A stretch of DNA of 51,312 bases from Roseobacter sp. (GCA_024636475.1 JAGXHA010000036.1:1-51312); one strand, 5' to 3'; counted from the stretch's first letter, positions 9,241-19,198 are shown. Program-made: numbers and translations. The notes: generated from the letters alone by a model not told the origin.

Positions 9241-9705
9241 TCAACCCAACAGCTTTTCGTAGCGCCAGACTTCGACCACACGAGGGCCCTCAGCCGTTTC
9301 AACTTCGTAAGGGGTGATGCCCATCTGCGCCCATCCAGATTTATCGTAAAACCGCGCGGCGCGGTCGTTGCCTACCGAACAGGCCAACCATTTCAAACCT
9401 GCACCAAGTGTCTTTTCGGCGGCTGCCATCAGAGTAGACGCCGCACCAGAGCCTTGAAAGACGTCTGCGACATAGAACTGGTACACCTCGTCACCGTCGA
9501 TCATGAAGAAACCTGCAACCTGCCCGTCAATCCACGCCACATGTGTCTGATCAAGATGCGCTTTGGTCCGGGATAAGAATTCGCTTTCGGTGCGCAACGC
9601 GGTGAGCGCAGGCGGGGCGATGTCTGCGTGCCCCTGCATCCATCCCACATGCCAGAGCGCTGCAATCTTTGAGATGTCGGCGGGCGTGGCGGGTTTAATG
9701 TCCAT
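9241..9705 (-). CDS. GNAT family N-acetyltransferase
   Basis: A 154-residue protein with the GNAT fold. The acetyl-CoA pyrophosphate loop is FQGSGAAS (83-90), preceded by the strand YQFYVAD and followed by the conserved late segment NDRAARFYDKSGW. I start it at MDIKPATPADI (9705) because that matches the usual first strand; the reading frame stays open to 9762 but the extra 19 residues look non-homologous. The acceptor cannot be predicted. Monocistronic, facing the FkbM gene on its 3' side and divergent from the pseudo-peptidase gene. Confidence 0.85.
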   Translation of the reverse strand: MDIKPATPADISKIAALWHVGWMQGHADIAPPALTALRTESEFLSRTKAHLDQTHVAWIDGQVAGFFMIDGDEVYQFYVADVFQGSGAASTLMAAAEKTLGAGLKWLACSVGNDRAARFYDKSGWAQMGITPYEVETAEGPRVVEVWRYEKLLG

Positions 9706-9815
9706 GGATGGGCGTTTCCTGCAAATTTGGCACATGCTGTCCCAAACCGCCCCATTGCTCAAGCGCTAACAGATGCTAAAGTAACACAAAATATTCAGGC
9801 AGTGCATTACAGTTC

Positions 9816-10829
9816 ATGACGGCCCTTTCAAAATACGCGCGGATTGAAGCAACAGGCCTTTGGCGCGCCAGCCCAGAGGACCAGCGCCGCGAGGTGATCG
9901 TATCAATCGGCGACGCAACGCTGGTGATTTCGGATATGAAGGATCAGGCACTTGCCCATTGGTCACTTGCCGCTGTGGCACGCGCCAACCCCGGCACCCG
10001 GCCTGCAATCTATCACCCAGATGGCGATCCGTCCGAGACATTGGAGATTGCCACCACCGACGGCGAAATGATCGACGCGATAGAGACATTGCGCCGTGCT
10101 GTTGAACGCAGCCGCCCCCGTCCCGGCCGTTTGCGGCTGTTTGGCGTGGCAGCGTCGGTCCTGACAGTTGCTGCATTGGCGATATTCTGGCTGCCAGGTG
10201 CCTTGCAAGATCACACATTGCGGGTCGTACCCAATGTCAAACGCGCCTCGATCGGGGCCGCGTTGTTGAAACAGATCGAACGCGTTTCAGGCAATGCCTG
10301 TGTCAATCAGCGCGGCCGTACGGCACTTAACAAGCTTGGCACGCGCCTGTCCTCGGGCCCCCTTGTCGTGCTGCCCGCAATGACCCGCGCCAGCATCCAT
10401 TTGCCCGGCGGGTTGATCGTGCTGAACAAGACCATCTTTGAAGATTACGAATCCCCAGATGTGGCCGCAGGATTCATTCTGTCCGAGACTGTCCAACGTG
10501 AGCTAAGCGACCCGTTGCGCGACATGCTGGCTGATATGAGCCTGCGAGAGAACTTTCGGCTCCTGACAACGGGCGAGGTGTCTGCCCCCGCCTTGGAAAC
10601 ATATGCCGAACACCTCATGACCGCCGGCGATAAAGCGGCACCGGTGGATGCCCTTTTAGCGCGGTTCAGCGCCGAGAACCTGCACAGCACGCCCTACGCC
10701 CAAGCGCTTGATATCACCGGCGAGACGACTTTGGATTTGATCGAAGGCGACCCAATGATGAACAAGGATACTGCCCCCTTGATCAGCGATGCAGACTGGC
10801 TGCGCCTGCAAAACATCTGCGGCGGATAA
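9816..10829 (+). CDS. membrane-anchored protein with degenerate M48-like peptidase domain
   Basis: A 337-residue protein. Residues 1-100 are a soluble cytoplasmic-type domain, 107-130 form a single membrane helix, and the rest should be periplasmic. The segment at 189-230 has the pattern of M48 metallopeptidases: HLPGGLIVLN (195-204), then YESPDVAAGFIL before the position where family members carry HExxH. Here that site reads SETVQ (223-227), so zinc binding and catalysis should be lost. M48 resemblance is my reading of the motif spacing, not a database result. An SGNH hydrolase starts 13 bases after its stop. Start codon has only a weak ribosome site. Possibly an inactive scaffold or chaperone. 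Confidence 0.75.
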   Translation: MTALSKYARIEATGLWRASPEDQRREVIVSIGDATLVISDMKDQALAHWSLAAVARANPGTRPAIYHPDGDPSETLEIATTDGEMIDAIETLRRAVERSRPRPGRLRLFGVAASVLTVAALAIFWLPGALQDHTLRVVPNVKRASIGAALLKQIERVSGNACVNQRGRTALNKLGTRLSSGPLVVLPAMTRASIHLPGGLIVLNKTIFEDYESPDVAAGFILSETVQRELSDPLRDMLADMSLRENFRLLTTGEVSAPALETYAEHLMTAGDKAAPVDALLARFSAENLHSTPYAQALDITGETTLDLIEGDPMMNKDTAPLISDADWLRLQNICGG

Positions 10830-10842
10830 AAGGGCTACCGTG

Positions 10843-11562
10843 ATGGATATTGGCCTGCGCCTTGCCTTGGCACCCGTCTTGCTGGTTCAAGCCATAAGGG
10901 TGCGCGCAAACGCATTGAAATTGCCAGAAGCCGATGGGCCGCGCACCGGCAAGCTTGGGGCTGGCCCGGCCTTGTCGCTCTTGATCTTGGGCGATTCATC
11001 CGCCGCTGGCGTCGGCGTGGAGCATCAAGATCATGCGCTCGCAGGACAGTTGGTCAGCCTTCTGGCGCGTGACTTTACCGTGAGTTGGCAACTGATCGCC
11101 AAAACCGGTGCCACCACGGGCACCACGCTAAAGCGTTTGGAAGAAATATCGCCCACCCCGTTCGATGTGATCGTCACAGGACTTGGGGTAAACGACATTA
11201 CCCATGCCGTCCGCTTTAAGGTCTGGCAAAAGCAGCAGGCAGCGCTGATGGCGCGGCTGAACCAGCTTTTCACACCACGCCTTATCTATATGTCGGGCCT
11301 GCCGCCTTTGGGAAACTTTCCCATTCTTCCGCAACCTTTGCGCTGGACACTGGGACGGCAGGCCAACCGATTTGACCGTGCCCTTACCAGCTCGCTCGCT
11401 GCATTGCCTGACACCCATCACGTGCCCTTTGACAAGCCACTTGATCCCACCCAGATGGCCGCCGACGGATTTCATCCCGGCGCGGGCATCTATACGCTTT
11501 GGGCAAAAGAAATGGCCAGCCGGATCATCTCCGACTGGCCTGTTGTATCTGACGCGCGCTAG
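10843..11562 (+). CDS. SGNH/GDSL-type hydrolase
   Basis: A 239-residue esterase-like protein. Block I is ILGDSSAAG with the nucleophile S52, block III is GLGVNDI (N117), and block V is DGFHPG (D208, H211), completing the catalytic set. The N-terminal 20 residues are hydrophobic and could act as an uncleaved anchor or signal. Such enzymes hydrolyse esters of lipids, acetylated glycans or acyl-CoA; the substrate is unknown. ATG 10843 is preferred over the overlapping GTG at 10840 and over the upstream in-frame start at 10789 inside the preceding gene. Close spacing to the M48-like gene implies cotranscription. Confidence 0.85.
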   Translation: MDIGLRLALAPVLLVQAIRVRANALKLPEADGPRTGKLGAGPALSLLILGDSSAAGVGVEHQDHALAGQLVSLLARDFTVSWQLIAKTGATTGTTLKRLEEISPTPFDVIVTGLGVNDITHAVRFKVWQKQQAALMARLNQLFTPRLIYMSGLPPLGNFPILPQPLRWTLGRQANRFDRALTSSLAALPDTHHVPFDKPLDPTQMAADGFHPGAGIYTLWAKEMASRIISDWPVVSDAR

Positions 11563-11565
11563 ACG

Positions 11566-12891
11566 TTAGCGGATATATGCATCCTTGAAACCCACACCGC
11601 GCAGCTTGCCCAAGGCGGTCGAGGCTGACGACGGTGGAAAAGGTCCGGCCTGTACTGACAGATAGGTCTTGCCGCCGCGTGTCGATTTTCCGATCCGCGC
11701 GCCCATACCCATGCTCGCGATCCGCTGCGCCGTTTGCTGCGCGTTGGCAGAGTCGTGGAACAAGCCGACCTGCACGTAGGTGCTGCCACCGTTTTGGATT
11801 TGCGACCGTTGTGCGGCCTCTGCCGCAACTGGCTTGGTCGCAGAACGGCTGGAATAGGTTGGGGTACGCGTCACCGGTGCGACCCCTGGATTACGAACAA
11901 TCCGTTTGACCAACTGGCCGTTGCGCGTGGCCAACGTGACCTCACCCAATTCACGGCTTTGCTGGGCGATGGACGTATAGGGATATACCAACGGGATCTG
12001 CGCGGTCATATCGCGACCTGTTGATTGGTTGATCAAACGGCGTGGCACCGTATTGGTCCAGATCAAGAGCATCTGCGACCGACCAGCCAAAGTCTGTTCA
12101 GCGCGATAAGGGTTCAGGCGATCATCATCCCACACCGCCTTGTAACCATGCGGCATTTGGACGTTGTTGAATGTATTGAGACGGTCGATCGCAACGTGTT
12201 TGGGCACAATACGGGTGTTCTGCGTCACAGACCCTGCACCTGATCCGTATTCGCGTGCCATATTTGGTTGCGCTTGATAGTTGGGTGCCGCAACCCGCGC
12301 TGCGACGATCGGTTGTGACTGTGGGCCGCAACGCACGGCATACCCTGAACCACCCGAATATTGCTGGCTTATTGCGGATCGGCCCGGGCATGTGCCGCCA
12401 TTCGGCGCGGGTGTGGGTGCAGCAACGATGACCGGAGCAGGCGCAGGTGCAACGACCACACGGGGTGCCGCCTGCTGTACGACCTTAGGTGCGGTCTGGC
12501 GCACGACAGGTTGCGCACGGCGGATTTGAGCGGGAGCGGGACGTGGTTGAACTGCCGCAACTCGCGCTGTGGTCTGCACAGGCGGGTCGTTCAGGGTGAT
12601 CTGCACCGGTGCAGTGGTTTGCGGCGCTGGCGATGCAGCGGCGGTCCCTATATTCGAGGGTTTGAACCCGCAAACACCCTCGCGCTTGCGCGACACACGC
12701 GGGACCCAGGTGACATTGCCGTCTATGCCTGCGCGAATGAACACACAGCCAGTGCTGTCTACAAATTGCTTACCTTTATACGAAGCAGGCGGGTATTCTT
12801 TCGGTTGGCTTCGGAAGGATTGAGCGTGCAAAGCGCCGACTCCCACCGATCCAATGATGACAGCGACCGCGACAACTCTCGTTAGCTTCAT
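11566..12891 (-). CDS. exported SPOR-domain protein
   Basis: A 441-residue secreted protein. A signal peptide spans 1-23 with likely cleavage after LHA. The conserved N-terminal module has two cysteines (GCVFIRAGIDGNVTWVP and VCGFKPS), which may form a disulfide. A long Pro/Ala/Val/Gln-rich linker follows (about 90-180), and the last 75 residues (YVQVGLF to YIR) are a SPOR domain, which in known cases binds denuded peptidoglycan glycan strands at division sites. It is therefore probably a periplasmic envelope or septal protein. I start it at MKLTRVV (12891); the frame is open to 12936. It converges on the SGNH gene with three bases between them. Confidence 0.87.
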   Translation of the reverse strand: MKLTRVVAVAVIIGSVGVGALHAQSFRSQPKEYPPASYKGKQFVDSTGCVFIRAGIDGNVTWVPRVSRKREGVCGFKPSNIGTAAASPAPQTTAPVQITLNDPPVQTTARVAAVQPRPAPAQIRRAQPVVRQTAPKVVQQAAPRVVVAPAPAPVIVAAPTPAPNGGTCPGRSAISQQYSGGSGYAVRCGPQSQPIVAARVAAPNYQAQPNMAREYGSGAGSVTQNTRIVPKHVAIDRLNTFNNVQMPHGYKAVWDDDRLNPYRAEQTLAGRSQMLLIWTNTVPRRLINQSTGRDMTAQIPLVYPYTSIAQQSRELGEVTLATRNGQLVKRIVRNPGVAPVTRTPTYSSRSATKPVAAEAAQRSQIQNGGSTYVQVGLFHDSANAQQTAQRIASMGMGARIGKSTRGGKTYLSVQAGPFPPSSASTALGKLRGVGFKDAYIR

Positions 12892-12983
12892 ATGCGCCCC
12901 CAGCACGATATACCATCTAAACAATGCGGTATCCAAAGATCAGAGTAAAGCACCCCCGACACATTCCTGCCACTTTTCAGCCA

Positions 12984-13625
12984 TTATTTGGTCCCAAACA
13001 TCCGGTCGCCTGCATCGCCCAAGCCCGGAACGATATACCCGACCTCATTCAGTTTCTCATCCACTGCCGCCGTTACAATTGGCACATCAGGATGCGCTTC
13101 TTGCATACGTTTAATTCCTTCGGGTGCAGCCAGAAGGCACAAGAAACGAAGATTGGTCGCCCCCGCCTCTTTCAGCATATCGATCGCTGCGACAGATGAA
13201 TTTCCCGTGGCCAGCATAGGATCGACAGCAATCACCAATCGGTCATCCAGGCCTTCTGGCACCTTGAAATAGTATTTTACCGGTTTCAAAGTTTTTTCAT
13301 CCCGGTAAAGTCCGACGAAACCAACCCGCGCCGATGGGATCAACTCAAGCACACCGTCAAGCAACCCGTTGCCCGCGCGCAGGATCGAGATCAGCGCCAA
13401 CTTCTTGCCGTCCAATGTCGGTGCGTCCATCGCCTGCATTGGTGTATCGATCCGTTTGGTCGTCATGGGCAGGCCGCGCGTCACCTCATAGGCAAGCAAC
13501 TGGCTGATTTCACGTAGCAATTGCCGAAAGACTGCCGTCGGTGTGTTCTTGTCACGCATGATGGTCAGCTTGTGCTGAACCAGCGGGTGATCGACGACTG
13601 TCAAATATTCAGATGTATCAGGCAT
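12984..13625 (-). CDS. upp: uracil phosphoribosyltransferase
   Basis: A 213-residue enzyme that makes UMP from uracil and PRPP. The PRPP-binding loop [13 protein letters not shown] and the uracil-binding C-terminus [17 protein letters not shown] are intact. The start [19 protein letters not shown] matches the family N-terminus and is preceded by GGAGAG; the frame extends upstream to 13730 but only through unrelated sequence. It is the last gene of the cdd-deoA-deoB-upp salvage cluster, though 138 bases separate it from deoB, so it may also have its own promoter. Confidence 0.96.
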   Translation of the reverse strand: MPDTSEYLTVVDHPLVQHKLTIMRDKNTPTAVFRQLLREISQLLAYEVTRGLPMTTKRIDTPMQAMDAPTLDGKKLALISILRAGNGLLDGVLELIPSARVGFVGLYRDEKTLKPVKYYFKVPEGLDDRLVIAVDPMLATGNSSVAAIDMLKEAGATNLRFLCLLAAPEGIKRMQEAHPDVPIVTAAVDEKLNEVGYIVPGLGDAGDRMFGTK

Positions 13626-13763
13626 AGCTGCGCTCTCCATTTTGCTTGGCGGAAGTCTTGCCTTGAAACGCAAAGCGCCGCAACCGCACGGCCTTGGTCC
13701 ATGGTGATTTTGCCGAAGAAAACCGGGCAACCAGACGGGCCTGCCACAGATCCCGTCGCGGCA

Positions 13764-14957
13764 TTACCGCGGAACGCTGACACCCAGATGCTGCGCCACC
13801 ATCGCGGCCACATCCGTAAAGCCGATCTTTCCCAGTGTGCTTTGGCCCAGACCATCGACCAGCACCGGCACCCGCTCTCTGGTGTGGTCCGTCCCGACCC
13901 AGGTCGGGTCATTCCCGTGATCTGCCGTCAGAACCAAAATATCGCCTTCGCGCAGCTTCGATCTGATCTTGCCAATGCCGGCGTCAAACCATTCCAAAGC
14001 GCGGGCATAGCCGGAGACATCGCGTCGGTGGCCATAAACACTATCGAATTCTACAAAATTTGCGAAGGTCAGACTACCGTCTTCCGCCGATCCGACCAAA
14101 TCGCCCAGATGCTGCATCAATGCCATGTCAGGCCCTTTGCGCAGATCATCAAAACCCGACATCGAAAAAATATCGCCAATTTTGCCCACCGCATGAACGG
14201 TGTGACCCGCATCTTGCACCCAATTGCTCAGCACGGGTTTGGGCAGTTCTATCGCGAAATCATGCCGGTTTGACGTCCGCACAAACTCTGTCTCAGCGCT
14301 TCCGATAAAGGGGCGCGCGATCACACGACCTACCTTCATTTCATGGGCAATCGGCGCTATTTTGGCGCATAGATCCATCAAACGGTCCAAGCCGAAATGT
14401 TCTTCGTGGGCAGCGATCTGCAGCACGCTATCGGCTGAGGTATAGCAGATCGGGAATCCGGTCTTGATATGCTGCGCACCAAATTCTTCGATGATCGCAG
14501 TACCGGGGGCATGGCAATTGCCTAATATGCTGTCAACGCCCGCAAGACTGGCCAACTGAGCCACCAGCCCGGGGGGGAACGAGTTCGATGTTTGCGTGAA
14601 ATAATGCCATTCCCACGGCACGATCAGGCCTGACAATTCCCAGTGACCCGACGGGGTATCTTTGCCGCGCGACACTTCGGTTGCAGCGCCCCATGTGCCA
14701 GTGACAGGTCCGTCCAATCCCTCTGCGTGCAAACCGCTCGCAAGGTTGAGGGCGGCACCCAAACCCAGTTCGACCAGATTTGGCAGCACTAAAGGTCCGC
14801 TGCGCCCTACCTCTGCGCGCCCTTCGGCGCAGGCCTGCGCAATATGTCCAACTGTATTTGCGCCGGTATCCGGTATGGGTCCGTTAAAAAACTGGTCGGC
14901 GTCTGGCGCACCGCCGATACCAACCGAATCCATGACGATCAAAAACGCACGTGCCAT
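13764..14957 (-). CDS. deoB: phosphopentomutase
   Basis: A 397-residue alkaline-phosphatase-superfamily mutase that interconverts (deoxy)ribose 1-phosphate and 5-phosphate. Metal and active-site motifs are VMDSVGIGGAPDA (D10), GKDTPSGHWE with the phosphorylated threonine, and ADHGNDPT. Length is typical. Its ATG overlaps the deoA stop by one base (ATGA junction), showing translational coupling: DeoA makes 2-deoxyribose 1-phosphate and DeoB passes it toward central metabolism. Confidence 0.96.
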   Translation of the reverse strand: MARAFLIVMDSVGIGGAPDADQFFNGPIPDTGANTVGHIAQACAEGRAEVGRSGPLVLPNLVELGLGAALNLASGLHAEGLDGPVTGTWGAATEVSRGKDTPSGHWELSGLIVPWEWHYFTQTSNSFPPGLVAQLASLAGVDSILGNCHAPGTAIIEEFGAQHIKTGFPICYTSADSVLQIAAHEEHFGLDRLMDLCAKIAPIAHEMKVGRVIARPFIGSAETEFVRTSNRHDFAIELPKPVLSNWVQDAGHTVHAVGKIGDIFSMSGFDDLRKGPDMALMQHLGDLVGSAEDGSLTFANFVEFDSVYGHRRDVSGYARALEWFDAGIGKIRSKLREGDILVLTADHGNDPTWVGTDHTRERVPVLVDGLGQSTLGKIGFTDVAAMVAQHLGVSVPR

Positions 14958-16261
14958 CAGCCCACCCGCTCTATGATGAGGTCCGGCAAACGGGTCGGTC
15001 TGGTTGAAATTGTAATGGCTTTGCGCACCGCTTGTGCCGCCTTTTCGGCATCTCCGTTGCGCACCGCATGGATGACGGCAAGCGGATCACCTTTGGAAAT
15101 TTTCGTTCCCAGCCGCACCACATCCGAAAGCCCGACTGAAGTGTTGATCTTATCGGTTTCCACAGTGCGCCCACCGCCCAGCGCAACAACCGCCAACCCC
15201 AGTGCTTCGCCGTCGATCGCAGTGATATAGCCGCCTTCCAATGCGGGCACTTCACCAATTATTGTCGCCTCCGGTAAAAATCGGCTCCAGTTTTCGACGA
15301 ATTTCACCGGGCCGCCCATTGCCACAACCATCATGCCGAAACGCTCTGCCGCGCGACCGCTTCGAATCGCCTTTACGATTGCATCCGCGCCCGTTTGCAC
15401 ATCACCGGCAAGCCCTGCATTGGCCAGCAAGACGCCCCCCAAAGCGGCGCAAACCGACACGATCGGCCCCTTGGCGTGCCCCGTCAGAACACGCATCACC
15501 TCGGTCACTTCAAGCGCATTGCCAAGACTGGGCACCAAAGGCTGGCTCATGTCGCTGATAATGGCAGTCGTGCGGCACCCGCTGGCATTTGCCGTCTTGG
15601 TCAAGGCAGTCGCGAGGGCCTGCGCCTGCCCGAGATCTTTCATAAACGCGCCACTGCCGACTTTCACATCCAGCACCAGACCTTGCAGCCCCGCGGCCAG
15701 TTTCTTCGACAAAATAGAAGCGGTAATCAAATCCAAGCTGTCCACAGTCGACGACACATCGCGCACGGCATAAAGCCTGCGGTCTGCGGGCGCGATATCG
15801 CCAGTGGCCCCGACGATGGCGCAACCGACCTTGCCTACGATGCGGCGAAACTGTGCTTCGTCAATTTTCGTGGTTACGCCCGGAATTGCTTCCATCTTGT
15901 CCAGCGTGCCGCCCGTGTGGCCAAGCCCACGCCCCGAGATCATCGGCACGTAGGCCCCGCACGCAGCCAGCGCTGGAGCAAGGATCAGGCTGACACAGTC
16001 CCCGACACCACCGGTGGAATGCTTGTCCAAGACAGGACCGTTCAAATCCCAAGACAGCACTTGGCCGCTGTCGCGCATCGCGAGGGTCAATGCGACACGC
16101 CCGACATCGCTCAGCCCGACCTGACACACTCCCATCGCAAAGGCACCCGCCTGCGCGTCGCTTACCCTGCCATCCGCCAACCCTTCGGCGAACCAGATAA
16201 GTTCGTCACGGTTGGGCGACTGTCTGTGGCGCAGTTTAGCCAAAATCGTACGGGCGTTCAC
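14957..16261 (-). CDS. deoA: thymidine phosphorylase
   Basis: A 434-residue enzyme that splits thymidine with phosphate to thymine and 2-deoxyribose 1-phosphate. The family signature is present around SGRGLGHTGGTLDK, and the phosphate/pyrimidine site is DKHSTGGVGD. Translation starts at GTG (16259-16261), three bases after the cdd stop, with GAAGG inside the cdd 3' end as the ribosome site. Coupled to deoB downstream. Pyrimidine-nucleoside phosphorylase is the alternative name, but length and motifs fit DeoA. Confidence 0.95.
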   Translation of the reverse strand: MNARTILAKLRHRQSPNRDELIWFAEGLADGRVSDAQAGAFAMGVCQVGLSDVGRVALTLAMRDSGQVLSWDLNGPVLDKHSTGGVGDCVSLILAPALAACGAYVPMISGRGLGHTGGTLDKMEAIPGVTTKIDEAQFRRIVGKVGCAIVGATGDIAPADRRLYAVRDVSSTVDSLDLITASILSKKLAAGLQGLVLDVKVGSGAFMKDLGQAQALATALTKTANASGCRTTAIISDMSQPLVPSLGNALEVTEVMRVLTGHAKGPIVSVCAALGGVLLANAGLAGDVQTGADAIVKAIRSGRAAERFGMMVVAMGGPVKFVENWSRFLPEATIIGEVPALEGGYITAIDGEALGLAVVALGGGRTVETDKINTSVGLSDVVRLGTKISKGDPLAVIHAVRNGDAEKAAQAVRKAITISTRPTRLPDLIIERVG

Positions 16262-16264
16262 GGC

Positions 16265-16660
16265 CTAGCCTTCCATGTGGGCACGACCAAATGCCCCCGG
16301 CAAAAGCTCCGATAGCGAAATCACGTCCTCTAAGCCTGACAACGTTGCCATGGTGACACGCACGTCACCCTTGCCAAATTCCGCCAGCTTCTGCCGGCAT
16401 CCCCCGCAGGGCGTCACAGGCATCGGGCTGCCCGCAATCACGTAAGCTTCGGTAAATTCTGTCTCGCCTGCCGCGACCATTGCGGCGATGGCACCTGCTT
16501 CGGCGCAGGTCCCTTCAGGGTAGGCAACATTTTCAACATTGCATCCCACGTAGATCACGCCTGATTTTCCGCGCAGCGCGGCCCCCACCTTGAAATTAGA
16601 GTATGGCACATAGGCGTTCGCCTGAACTGCGCTGGCTTTTTGTCGCAAATCATCCGTCAT
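16265..16660 (-). CDS. cdd: cytidine deaminase
   Basis: A 131-residue homotetramer-type cytidine deaminase, converting (deoxy)cytidine to (deoxy)uridine. Zinc ligands and the catalytic glutamate are TCAEAG (C52, E54) and PCGGCRQ (C85, C88). A perfect AGGAGG lies just upstream of the ATG. It is the first gene of the nucleoside salvage operon, so the promoter should lie in the 227-base gap shared with maeB. Confidence 0.95.
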   Translation of the reverse strand: MTDDLRQKASAVQANAYVPYSNFKVGAALRGKSGVIYVGCNVENVAYPEGTCAEAGAIAAMVAAGETEFTEAYVIAGSPMPVTPCGGCRQKLAEFGKGDVRVTMATLSGLEDVISLSELLPGAFGRAHMEG

Positions 16661-16847
16661 GGGGCCTCCTGGTTGAGGAAACTATAAAAACCTTTGGTCA
16701 AAGTTGCGATGGCAAAAGAATAAAAAGCTCTCGGCTTTTTTCTCGTGCGAAAGTGCTGGCAAACTGCGGCCTTTGGATGATGATGTGAGCCCCATCCCTT
16801 GGGTTTTGAACGTAGCGTCAAATGCCATGTTGGCGGCGCCTGAAAAT

Positions 16848-16865
16848 TAGTTTAGCTCTAAACTA
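16848..16865. promoter_or_regulatory. perfect 8-bp dyad upstream of maeB, candidate operator
   Basis: TAGTTTAG and CTAAACTA are perfect inverted halves separated by CT. The dyad ends 22 bases before the maeB ATG, between the divergent cdd and maeB genes. Its AT-rich arms and placement fit a dimeric repressor site overlapping the maeB leader or promoter. No regulator can be named. A role in mRNA structure is possible but the stem is AT-rich. Confidence 0.45.
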
Positions 16866-16887
16866 TTCGCCAAAAGGACTAGAAAAT

Positions 16888-19161
16888 ATGACCGATGCGC
16901 CAAACCTGCGCCAAGCCGCGCTCGATTATCACGCGTTCCCGAAGCCCGGAAAACTGGAAATTCGCGCAACCAAGCCGCTGGCAAATGGCCGCGATCTGGC
17001 CCGCGCCTATTCCCCCGGCGTCGCCGAGGCATGCCTTGAGATCAAGGCCGATCCGTCAACTGCGGCCCTGTACACAACCCGCGCCAATCTGGTGGGTGTT
17101 GTGACAAATGGCACAGCCGTACTGGGCCTGGGAAACATCGGTGCGCTGGCCTCGAAACCGGTGATGGAGGGCAAGGCCGTCCTGTTCAAGAAATTCGCCA
17201 ACATCGATTGCTTTGATATCGAACTGAACGAAAACGACCCTGAAAAGCTTGCCGAGATTGTTTGCGCCTTGGAACCTACTTTCGGGGCGATCAACCTTGA
17301 AGACATCAAGGCACCCGATTGTTTTACGGTTGAACGCATCTGCCGCGAGCGCATGAATATCCCCGTGTTTCATGACGACCAGCACGGCACGGCGATTGTC
17401 GTCGGTGCAGCCGTCAAGAACGCGCTGTTTGTTGCCAACAAGAAATTCGAGGACATCAAGATCGTCTCGACCGGTGGTGGCGCGGCGGGCATTGCCTGCC
17501 TGAACATGCTGCTGAAGCTGGGCGTGAAGCGCGAGAATGTCTGGCTTTGTGACATCCATGGGCTGGTCCACCAGGACCGCGAGATCGACATGAATCCGAT
17601 CAAATCTGAATACGCTCAAGATTCCGATCTGCGCACATTGGATGACGTGATCCATGATGCCGACTTGTTCCTTGGGCTGTCCGGTCCAGGTGTGCTAACG
17701 CCCGAAATGGTCCGGAAAATGGCTTCGCGCCCGATTGTTTTTGCCTTGGCCAACCCCACCCCCGAGATCATGCCAGACCTTATCCGCACTGTAGCCCCCG
17801 ATGCGATCATCGCGACGGGGCGGTCAGATTTTCCCAATCAGGTCAATAACGTGCTATGCTTTCCCTTCATTTTCCGTGGCGCATTGGATGTCGGGGCCAC
17901 CACCATCAATGACGAGATGAAGATCGCCTGCATTGACGGCATTGCCGCCCTTGCCCGTGCCACCACCTCTGCCGAGGCCGCCGCCGCCTACCAAGGCGAG
18001 CAACTGACCTTTGGGGCAGATTATCTCATCCCGAAGCCCTTTGATCCCCGACTGATCGGCGTTGTATCTTCTGCCGTGGCCATTGCCGCGATGGAAACCG
18101 GCGTGGCGACCCGCCCTCTGGACGACATCGAAGCCTACCGTCGCAAGCTGGATAGCTCGGTCTTTAAATCCTCCATGTTGATGCGCCCTGTGTTCGAGGC
18201 CGCGCGCGTCACCCCCCGCCGCATCGTCTTTGCCGAAGGCGAGGACGAGCGCGTTCTGCGCGCCGCCCAAGCCATGGTCGAGGAAACCAGCGAACGCCCG
18301 ATCCTGATCGGGCGCCCTGAGGTGATTGAACGGCGGATCGAAAAAGCAGGCCTTACCATCAAGCTTGGCGAAACCGTTGATTTGGTGAACCCCGAAAACG
18401 ATCCGCGCTACCGCGATTATTGGGAAACATATCATCACCTTATGGCCCGTCGTGGCGTATCGCCCGACATTGCCCGCGCGATCATGCGCACCAACACAAC
18501 CGCGATCGGTGCGGTCATGGTGTACCGCGAGGAAGCCGACAGCCTGATTTGCGGCACCTTCGGCGAATTCCGCTGGCATATGAATTATATCGAACAGGTC
18601 TTGGGCCGCGATGGCAGGCGCCCGCACGGGGCGCTGTCGCTGATGATTCTCGAAGATGGACCGCTGTTTATTGCAGACACCCAGGTGCACCTGCACCCGA
18701 CCCCCGAACAAATCGCTGAGATCGCCATCGGTGCCGCGCGCCATGTGCGCCGCTTTGGCATCGAGCCGAAAATAGCCTTTTGCTCGCAAAGCCAGTTTGG
18801 CAATCAGGGCGAAGGGAGTGGAAAACGTCTGCGCGCCGCACTCAAGCTGCTGGACGAAGGCAACCACGACTTCTGCTACGAAGGTGAAATGAACATCGAC
18901 ACAGCGCTTGATCCTGAGCTGCGTAAACGCTTACTGCCGTCCAACCGGATGGAAGGTGCTGCGAACGTGTTGGTATTCGCACATGCCGATGCTGCGTCAG
19001 GTGTGCGTAACATTCTTAAAATAAAGGGGGGTGGCCTGGAAGTTGGTCCGATCCTGATGGGCATGGGCAACCGAGCGCATATCGTGTCGTCCTCGATTAC
19101 CGCGCGTGGTTTGTTGAATGTGGGCGCGATTGCAGGCACGCCAGTCGCCGAATATGGCTAA
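16888..19161 (+). CDS. maeB: NADP-dependent malic enzyme with PTA-like C-terminal domain
   Basis: A 757-residue hybrid. Residues 1 to about 430 form the malic enzyme, converting malate to pyruvate, CO2 and NADPH; they contain the N-terminal motif [12 protein letters not shown], the metal site [12 protein letters not shown] and the dinucleotide fold [12 protein letters not shown]. The remainder (about 435-757) is a phosphate acetyltransferase-like domain that in known MaeB proteins is regulatory, binding acetyl-CoA, rather than catalytic. ATG 16888 is chosen because [15 protein letters not shown] is the family N-terminus; the frame opens earlier at 16822. With prpE next door it sits among C3/C2 carbon genes. 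Confidence 0.95.
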   Translation: MTDAPNLRQAALDYHAFPKPGKLEIRATKPLANGRDLARAYSPGVAEACLEIKADPSTAALYTTRANLVGVVTNGTAVLGLGNIGALASKPVMEGKAVLFKKFANIDCFDIELNENDPEKLAEIVCALEPTFGAINLEDIKAPDCFTVERICRERMNIPVFHDDQHGTAIVVGAAVKNALFVANKKFEDIKIVSTGGGAAGIACLNMLLKLGVKRENVWLCDIHGLVHQDREIDMNPIKSEYAQDSDLRTLDDVIHDADLFLGLSGPGVLTPEMVRKMASRPIVFALANPTPEIMPDLIRTVAPDAIIATGRSDFPNQVNNVLCFPFIFRGALDVGATTINDEMKIACIDGIAALARATTSAEAAAAYQGEQLTFGADYLIPKPFDPRLIGVVSSAVAIAAMETGVATRPLDDIEAYRRKLDSSVFKSSMLMRPVFEAARVTPRRIVFAEGEDERVLRAAQAMVEETSERPILIGRPEVIERRIEKAGLTIKLGETVDLVNPENDPRYRDYWETYHHLMARRGVSPDIARAIMRTNTTAIGAVMVYREEADSLICGTFGEFRWHMNYIEQVLGRDGRRPHGALSLMILEDGPLFIADTQVHLHPTPEQIAEIAIGAARHVRRFGIEPKIAFCSQSQFGNQGEGSGKRLRAALKLLDEGNHDFCYEGEMNIDTALDPELRKRLLPSNRMEGAANVLVFAHADAASGVRNILKIKGGGLEVGPILMGMGNRAHIVSSSITARGLLNVGAIAGTPVAEYG

Positions 19162-19170
19162 GCTGAAACG

Positions 19171-19198
19171 AAAAACGCCGCCCTGTTTCGGGGCGGCG
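19171..19198 (-). terminator. terminator of the small Lys-rich gene
   Basis: CGCCGCCC (19176-19183) and GGGCGGCG (19191-19198) form an 8-bp stem with a 7-base loop. Read on the minus strand it is followed by TTTTT (complement of 19171-19175), so it is oriented for the 42-codon gene at 19222-19350. It may also stop maeB transcription from the other side, but there is no T-run in that direction. Confidence 0.75.

Noticed and set aside
4867..9705. Possible genomic island (sulfotransferase, FkbM, GNAT, permease)
   Set aside because: No integrase, tRNA, direct repeats or transposase at the edges, and no obvious change in base composition; accessory content alone is not enough.
16722..16741. AAAAAGC-TCTCG-GCTTTTT hairpin with a T-run between cdd and maeB
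   Set aside because: Only two GC pairs in the stem and no gene upstream in the right direction; it could be an sRNA end, but nothing else supports one.
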